This document shows, in pieces, positions 57,438 to 64,000 of a DNA stretch of 64,000 bases. Below the pieces are notes generated by a model. The model was given only the letters and a program-made list of their open reading frames with translations, did not search any database and was not told the DNA's origin. Where the stretch lies: assembly GCF_963678635.1 (NCBI RefSeq), contig NC_087063.1, positions 26,033,649 through 26,097,648 on the forward strand. The letters run 5' to 3'. The stretch's first letter is position 1. Each line of letters begins with the position of its first letter. The position numbers and the translations under genes were made by a program. This DNA is from Symsagittifera roscoffensis. Its lineage: Eukaryota > Xenacoelomorpha > Acoela > Convolutidae.

Positions 57438-60400
57438 ATATGGCAGTTAGGGCAGTTGGCAAGAGAACGAGGCTTCATAATCTAGATGTGGATGAATTGA
57501 GTTGAGTTGTCGTTTTTTCTCTTTTCAAAGCTTATTGTTCTGACTTCGGATTTCTTAGCGAGTATGCTTGCACTGGACTAAAATGACAATGGCGTTGCTA
57601 CTCGAACAGATTATTTGAATAAGCGAATTATTTATGCGTGGCAAATTATCCGCATTCATAATTATTCCAAATTGAATTGAGGCAAGCGAATTGGTCTTAT
57701 TAATTCCATACACGGCTCAAATTTTAACACTTGAATTGTGATATTATCAGCCTAAAATTCGTAGTTTGTCAGTATTTCCAAAAATTAATCGAGACCAAAT
57801 AATAAACAGTCTGAACATGCAGGTCTTTGCCCTGATACGAGCAGTCTTATTTAGTAATATGCATTCTTTGCAGTTTCTAAAATCCCTATTTTTTGTTTTA
57901 ATCGAATGCAACTTCGCCTCTGTGTACATTTTCTGTTGAGTTTTGAATAGGTTTTTGTGTTTCTTGTTTGAGACCGCAATTGTTTTGCCGTTTCAAAGTT
58001 TATTTTTCAAGTGTTTTGTTGAATTTTTGAAGGTCTTGCCGTTTTTCTTGCTTGCTGTTGCGAAATGCCTTTTCGCATCTGTGTCAAATTTTTTACAGTA
58101 AATACCTTGGTCTTATTTTCCTGCGCTTTTTAACCTTGGTCTTATTTTCCTGCGCTATTCATTCTTTCGAAGTAAACGTCTAGTTTTTAGATTTTGGTTT
58201 TCAAGCTGTCATATAGTTGTTATTGATTTGGTTCCCAGTAGTGAAGAGCAAACTTGAAGAGCTCATTTTGTTCACAAAATTTTTTGCTGGATTATAAATG
58301 TTGGTAAATGTGAATTTTATAACCAAAATTATTAGTTTTACTAAGTCTTTTTACAATTTCTTTTCTGTCAGTAACTAAAAGTGGAAGACTAAAAAGGTAA
58401 AGTTCCCAAACGTTAAGTTTTGTGACGAAGATATTTAATACAGATGTTTTTGATTAAAAATTTGGGCCAATCTCTTGACGATCATTTTCGTTTTTTTTTT
58501 GCGATAACTTTTTGTAGTTACATTTGCATGGATTGGAAATTGAGATTGTGTGAAAATATGAGAATCCCAGTTCTAATGATGTTGAGTATCTGTTGCTGGC
58601 TATGTTTGGGTTTTTTCGACATTTTATACTGTTTATGATTGTTATCGCTTTCTTCGCCTGTGTTGAATTTTTGTTTTATTTATTGCTTTAAGAATGTTGG
58701 GGTTGCTGCGGGTCCGCTTCTTACTGTTTAAAACACTCTAGTGATATATCATATTAAAGCCCTTTCAGTTGTAAATTCAACGACATTATAAATTTTCAAA
58801 CAGTTGTCCCAGTGGCGAGGAAAACTGGTTTAAATTGTTTTGTTCCAATTCCAAGCGAGTACAGCGATCGAGAAACGTTCAATTAACAAAAATTGCTCAT
58901 TCAGGCTGAGAAAATTTGATACTACTAAAATTAAAACTAGTTTCGGAAGCTTCATTAGGGATTTTTTGCGACAAAGTTTTCTTGAAAAATAAGAAAATTG
59001 GTGTGCAAAAAATCAAGAAATTTTTTTTAGAAAGTGGTCTTTTAGAAAGAGTCTTTTTTGAATACAACCGTGGTCGAATATGCCCAAGTCACTAACTTTC
59101 TTCGCATTTGATTAGTTTTCTCATCATACCGCGCACAAAACATAAACAAAACTAGTATGAAAAAAACTTAAGAAGTGTTTTATGAATGTGGTCGGAACAT
59201 TCTGTGCTAGGTGCACAGCAACCGGTTGTCCTTATTTCAGTTTGTCATTGCCATTTCTTTGATTTATAATGGAATATTTACCGGGAATCTGTTTGCGTTT
59301 TTGTCGTTGTATCTACATATTTTTTCTTATTTTAATTAAGCAGGTAACGTCGTGTTGTAAAAATATGGCAAACATTACTGGTGTATTAGTTTTTACTGTA
59401 ACTTGTTATTTTTCTGAATTCAAATGTTTTAATATGTCGCTTCTCATTTCTTTTTCATTTTAGATGTATTAAGTCATATTTTATCCCATGGCAAGGGCGA
59501 AGCTTCCTTTTTGAGACAAATAGTGTGTTTTATTGAAACGAACTAATAGAGATGCTGAAACATGAAAAGATAGTCGCACTAGGTGGAAAACTATGAAAAA
59601 AGCTCCATGGGGTTGAATGGATAAATTGGTAGCTATTTTGTTGTGTCTATCAATAAACCAATTTTAAATTTTTACCCGACGAGTAACAACGGTTTTTCTA
59701 ACCAATTATGCTGTGTATTAGTACCAACATTTCAGATGAATTTATATTATACAAAGTCAAATGTTAAATTTCTTTCCTGACTTTTTTTATTGTCCTCATA
59801 TTTGATATCTTTTTCCTCGGCTGATTATAAATTTTTGCTCTGATACTTCAGCCACGTTCTATTTTTATAAGATTGATACCTATTATCGTTCCGCTATTTT
59901 ATTTTCCTATATTCATTATTGCAAGTTAGATCAAATTGCTTTTTTTTTGCTTTTGATTTGTCAATACATTTATTCAGTGAAGAAGTCTCGATTGTACGTA
60001 CTACCAGGTATTTTCGAGTCGAAAGATTTAACAGATTATTAAACGCTGTTCGGTTTTCATTTCCAAAAAGATTGCTTTTTAAGATATGGTCTTTGCAAAA
60101 TATCATTGACCGCAACAAAACCATTGATTAAAATGCTAATTATTGCCTGTTTTTTTGTTTAATTGCTGAAATTAATCCAGGCCAAAACTATCTTTAAAAT
60201 AGCAAAACGTGAAATCAACAATTTAACAAGATAAATATTTGACTATTTTTTAGCTGCTCAATGGAATTTTTCCCTCCGTTCACTGAATGGGAAAGAAAAA
60301 GTGCGTTTTTTCATGCGACTTTCACAATGTTTTGAAGCCATAATAGTCGTGATTGTAATTCATAAAGACATTTCGAAACGTTTTCTCGATGGGGAGAAAA

Positions 60401-60500
60401 ACTTGTCTAGGTTGTTTCTATTCAGATTTCAATGTAGCGAAGACCGTCGTAACATTTAGCGATGAGCACACTCTGTTTGAAATTGTAAAGCATAAGTAGC
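57438..60500. other. AT-rich intergenic region
   Basis: No supported gene. Contains CTTCGC.TCTGTG words at 57910 and 58072, a short exact tandem duplicate (TTGGTCTTATTTTCCTGCGC, at about 58108 and 58134), repeat D copy 3, and GGTCGGAACATTCTGTGCTA at 59191. Confidence 0.4.
58735..58880 (+). repeat. Dispersed repeat D, copy 3 (second half)
   Basis: Has ATATCATATTAAAGCCCTTT, AACGACATTATAAATTTTCA, GGTTTAAATTGTTTTGTTC and CAAGCGAGTACAGCGATCGA, aligning with the right half of the copies at 35 and 47 kb. Confidence 0.5.
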
Positions 60501-60504
60501 TAAA

Positions 60505-60605
60505 CAAAATACTTTGAGAGAGACAGAAAAAAAAGAAAGACTTTGAGAAAGAAAGAGAGAAAAAGGACAAAGAAAAAAAGAAGAGGGTACAGGGAGAGAA
60601 AAATA
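60505..60605 (+). repeat. Purine-only tract
   Basis: About 95 bases almost entirely A and G (GAGAGAGACAG, AAAGAAAG and similar), a homopurine mirror-type simple repeat. Confidence 0.85.
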
Positions 60606-61664
60606 TAGTTATTTTAGTAGAACAGCAAACACTGTCGAATAAATACACTAACTGAAGCTGGTGTAAAAACTATTTTCTCTGTTGTGGCTTGTTTAGAAAA
60701 CTGATATGATTCCTTGCATACTCAACAGCTTTATACAGGTGTAAATTGTGTGGTAAAGGGTTCATCAGCTATAAAAGACATAGATAGAGGTGACCATCGC
60801 AACCCATAATTAAGACCTATCTGTTCAAACTTGTATACGTTAAATCAATAAGTTTACAATTTAACACTTTATCGTGAAGGAAATTTTCTCGCCCGCCAAA
60901 ACCACACGATATTAAGACCACCCTTTTGGTACTTTTTAAGAACCTTTTGGTACTTTTTAAGAAATTCATTTTTGGCCGACCGGCCCTGAAATTTTTTAAA
61001 GGCGCCTTTAGCGCCAATCTATTTTAACTTTGAGGGGAAGCGCGCGCCAAAAAAAAAAAAATTTCTTTAAAAAAAATGCCCAAAAACGGCTTTTTGACCT
61101 GTTTTTTCAAAAATTTGCCTGCGGCACAGACAATTTAGCCAAAACAGCGTCTTTTTTAGTGCTTTAGGAGAGCTCGGAAAATCAATTTGGTCGACCTAAA
61201 AAAAGTCATTCAGATTGTTTCTTTGATAAAGTGATGAATTTGATTTTATCTTGATCGAAATTAAGCTGGTATCCTATCATTTTAATGAAGTAACATCAGT
61301 TTTCAATTAATTTACGGAGGCTATTTTAAATCATCTGCGTAAGGCAAAAAATTGAGTTGAATTTATTGTTGTTAAATCATTTAAAATATATAACGAAGAA
61401 GACCTAAAATAATACCCTTTGATACGCCACTTTTAATGGAATCAGGTTTTGATAGTGTCGTTATTTTGAACTGGTTGCGTTTTTTCTTTGCAGCAAGATT
61501 TTTACATACTATCAAATTCTGTTTTTTTTCTCAGGCAGATGTTGTGTGACACAATTGTCAAAAGCTTTTCTAAAATTCCGAGAGTTCACTGCCGAGCGGT
61601 ATTTACCAAACAATAGCGCTCGAAGACGTACAGCAACCTTTCCGGGGGTTTATGTTAATATTGT

Positions 61665-61725
61665 TGTTTTTAACCCCGAGGGGGCGCGTCCGGCTTGCTC
61701 CAACCAAGCCGGGGTTTAAAAAAGT
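61665..61725. repeat. GC-rich palindrome
   Basis: TTTTTAACCCCG and CGGGGTTTAAAAAA flank a nested CCGGCTTG / CAAGCCGG pair, with an unpaired GC-rich insert. It could be the end of a small mobile repeat. Confidence 0.5.
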
Positions 61726-62535
61726 TGTGTTCTGGGAATCCTGGTAAACGAGTCCTAGTTAAGTCTAAATCCTATATACTGGTGCCTTTTTTAAGCGGTG
61801 TTCTTGGCTAAAAACTAAAATTACAATGAACAAGCTATGAATAAATCATAGAAAAATTCAATTGAGAGTGAAAAGAATAATAATTTGCGTAATTATTGGA
61901 CGTTGTGAGAAAAAATCTTGCAGAAATCGTGCGTGATAAATTCAAAAAATGAACAGAAGAGCGAGATAAAACTTAGGAGGTTTTCGTTTTTGCCTGTATT
62001 TGGGCATATATCTCGAAGGTCGCACTGTTCATGAATAGGGGTAACAGTCGCGCACTTCCAGAAAGATGGTCTTTGTTTATTATGTAAAATGCAAAGAAAG
62101 AGATAATAAACAGCAGTGGGCAGATAGTGCGAGCATTTTGCTCAAACATAGGGTGTCACATTATCATATGTTTTTCTGAGCTAACTTTCACAAATATATC
62201 GAGGTTTCATAACAAACTGAACAAGTTAGGCGATAGCTGTCCAAGTAGCACAGAATCTTTGGCTATATTCATACAAAACCAAATGATTTTTATCTTAGTT
62301 TCTGTACTCCAAGTTTCTAGTGTGTGATGTGATTCCAGAACTATACAAACGCGTAGAAAGTTTGTGAATTAGGCCAGATTGACATTTTTGTCTTCAAAAA
62401 ATGAATACCAATCAGGATTGAAAGGGCTTTAATATGACATATCCCTTAGCCTAGTGCGATGACTGTTTAAGGCACCTGAATTCGCGTGAAAAAAAATTAA
62501 AACCTTACCGAGTAAGTGCCTCGCCATTTTTCAAA

Positions 62536-62593
62536 TGGTCGGAACAACAGAGATAGCCCGTTACTGTACGAGTAGCACAGAATGTTCCGACCA
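62536..62593. repeat. 10-bp perfect inverted repeat TGGTCGGAAC
   Basis: Arms at 62536-62545 and 62584-62593 with a 38-base loop. The right arm region, read on the minus strand, gives GGTCGGAACATTCTGTGCTA, identical to the plus strand at 59191, and the left side resembles 8455-8478. Confidence 0.6.
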
Positions 62594-63657
62594 GTCTTAA
62601 GAAATAAAAAGTTTTTTTTTCAAAATTATTGTCGTTTTTTCTGCGTGGTGTGAAAAAGGATCTGAACGAAAAACTCACTTTAATGCATATCCGACGGTCA
62701 TAGTAAATAGGCAAATAAGACAACAATCGTAGAAAATTGCATGGAAAAGCAAAAAAAAATGAAAAATTCTAATTCTTTCACTCTTTGCAGAAAAGTTGCA
62801 AAAAAATTCTTTAAATTGAGCTATCAAGGATTTAAATTTTCCAAAAACGAGCTGAGGCTATAAAAATAAAGATATAAAAATGAGGGAGGGTGGGACGCAG
62901 ACCTGACTGGCTAGATAACGGAAACCCTTTATCGTTGTGAAGCGAAATCGCAAGAGTCTTTTTCGGCTAATTTTCATTTTGGAAACGTTTGATATTTGAA
63001 GAGACTGTCTCATTTTTCATATATTCCACATAGCAGCAAACTAAAAATTGGATGCAATCATTATGGATGTTATGGCAAATTTTCTTGGATACGCTGATTG
63101 AAATACTTTCCTTATTTAAGACTTGAGCCAGAAGCCAGATTTTATCCCGCTGATCGTATCGCGTTTTTGCCATGCGCCTGCTAATCTGCCACATGCCGGT
63201 GGAAGCCGTGTTTATATGGTTTGCCGTTCAAAAAATATCAGATCATTGGTGTCGGGTGTTTCCGTGCGTTCATTACCCGCATTTTAATTCCTTGCTCGCT
63301 ATGATTGCCTATAAGATGTTAACATCTATCGAACTTGCTAGAGCAGGTTGGTTGATCCTAACCGATATACTTTTGCCTTGAAGAATTTCTGTTCATGCAA
63401 TGAAGCCAGTTTTGACTGTATTCAATATTCAAGTTTCCTTTTTGCCAAGAGAAGAATGACCATTGGAGGCAATATGTCAAATGGTCGATTATCTTCTACC
63501 TAGCAAAATGTGCTATTCAGTTTTGGAGAATGGTTTCGAATATGCTAAAGAGTGGCTTTGTTTATAGTCAAAAGATTCTTTTTCATGTCTTTGAAGTTGT
63601 TACTTGCATTGTCTCGATTGAAATTATATCGGTGTGTTTTTCATCCTTTTATTGATT

Positions 63658-63725
63658 GCCTTTGCGATAAGCAATAGTATTGCAATCAGGTACTAGACTT
63701 TTTTCCCGTGTATAACTTGGTTCAA
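63658..63725 (+). repeat. Dispersed repeat B, copy 5
   Basis: GCGATAAGCAATAGTATTGC then AATCAGGTACTAGAC and TTTTTTCCCG; about 70 bases left of a tRNA-like segment, as at 42.7 kb. Confidence 0.45.
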
Positions 63726-63789
63726 AGGAATCATCTGGACTCTGTTGGTACCTTCGTTCATAATGAATTCAAGTTTCTTTGTGTCTCCT

Positions 63790-63862
63790 GTAACTTAAGC
63801 CTGGAGGTAACGAACACGCCTGGGACAGCAAAGGTCTTGTCGAATCTGACCTGACCTGTTTT
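63790..63862 (+). repeat. tRNA-like SINE head, second copy of the 42.8 kb type
   Basis: AAGCCTGGAGGTAACGAACA parallels GGCCTAAAGGTAACGCAG at 42848, and GTCTTGTCGAATCTGACC is a decayed B box. The same order relative to repeat B supports one SINE family. Confidence 0.45.
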
Positions 63863-64000
63863 TTTCAACGGTAAATAAACTGTTGTCCTAATATTTGGTT
63901 TGTTTTCGGCTCAACAGGTTTTCACACAAATTTTGTTGCCGCTCAGTAAATGATTTCCATTTTAAGGGCTGTTAGTAAACTTCATCCGATATAAACACGA

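Larger units (their letters stand above)
60606..64000. other. AT-rich right end of the window
   Basis: No supported gene. Local GC-rich islands with inverted symmetry lie at 60990-61050 (GGCGCCTTTAGCGCC) and 61665-61725 (AACCCCG / CGGGGTT with CCGGCTTG / CAAGCCGG inside). The frames at 62967-63194 (minus) and 63172-63381 (plus) overlap and have no recognised motif. Confidence 0.4.

Noticed and set aside
62967-63381. Two overlapping frames on opposite strands
   Set aside because: Neither has a recognised motif; they mutually overlap and sit in repeat-like DNA.

Overview
The window is animal nuclear DNA. It is AT-rich and repeat-rich, with short introns (88 and 92 bp in the best gene), and its three recognisable host genes all have metazoan-type relatives: SMC3 (cohesin), an FBXL4-type F-box/LRR protein and an NME6-type nucleoside diphosphate kinase. 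The SMC3 protein keeps animal-type features, including the KK acetylation pair at residues 105-106 and the FVEDD tail. The phylum cannot be fixed from sequence alone.

Layout. 1-6660: a purine-rich, relatively GC-rich block with a chain of overlapping plus-strand ORFs of unknown family, open at the left window edge; one part looks like an SGNH/GDSL-type hydrolase domain. 6660-8820: spacer with hairpins. 8825-12616: SMC3 in three exons, the first only five codons long. 12617-16430: non-coding DNA made largely of dispersed repeats.

About 16430-32162: a very large Ty3/gypsy-class retroelement on the minus strand. In its own 5' to 3' order it has a gag-pol ORF (zinc knuckle, protease, RT, RNase H, integrase), a 600-bp spacer, two small hydrophobic ORFs, a Pro/Gln/Ser-rich ORF broken at an 11-base homopolymer, an envelope-like glycoprotein with general features of the chuvirus-like class, and an extra 601-residue ORF of unknown function. 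That last ORF's stop codon is followed at once by a consensus splice donor. The 5' end falls in a 200-base assembly gap, so the 5' LTR and gag start are not seen.

32363-36500: dispersed repeats and a tRNA-Lys-like element. 36502-38045: the large 3' coding exon of the FBXL4-type gene. 38050-39060: a microsatellite, an isolated satellite monomer, a short tandem duplication and a tRNA-like element. 41864-42394: NME6-type gene. 42700-47900: dispersed repeats. 48180-54840: a satellite array of about 19 units of about 336 bp, each a dimer of about 168-bp monomers, with a higher-order pattern marked by a small internal inversion; diverged monomers flank it to about 56400. 56430-56645: a tRNA-derived SINE. 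57093-57437: a MITE with matching 9-bp flanks. From there to 64000: repeats and AT-rich DNA with no supported gene.

The three host genes are unrelated in function and do not form a pathway. The most unusual content is the multi-ORF env-bearing retroelement and the overlapping ORF chain at the left edge.
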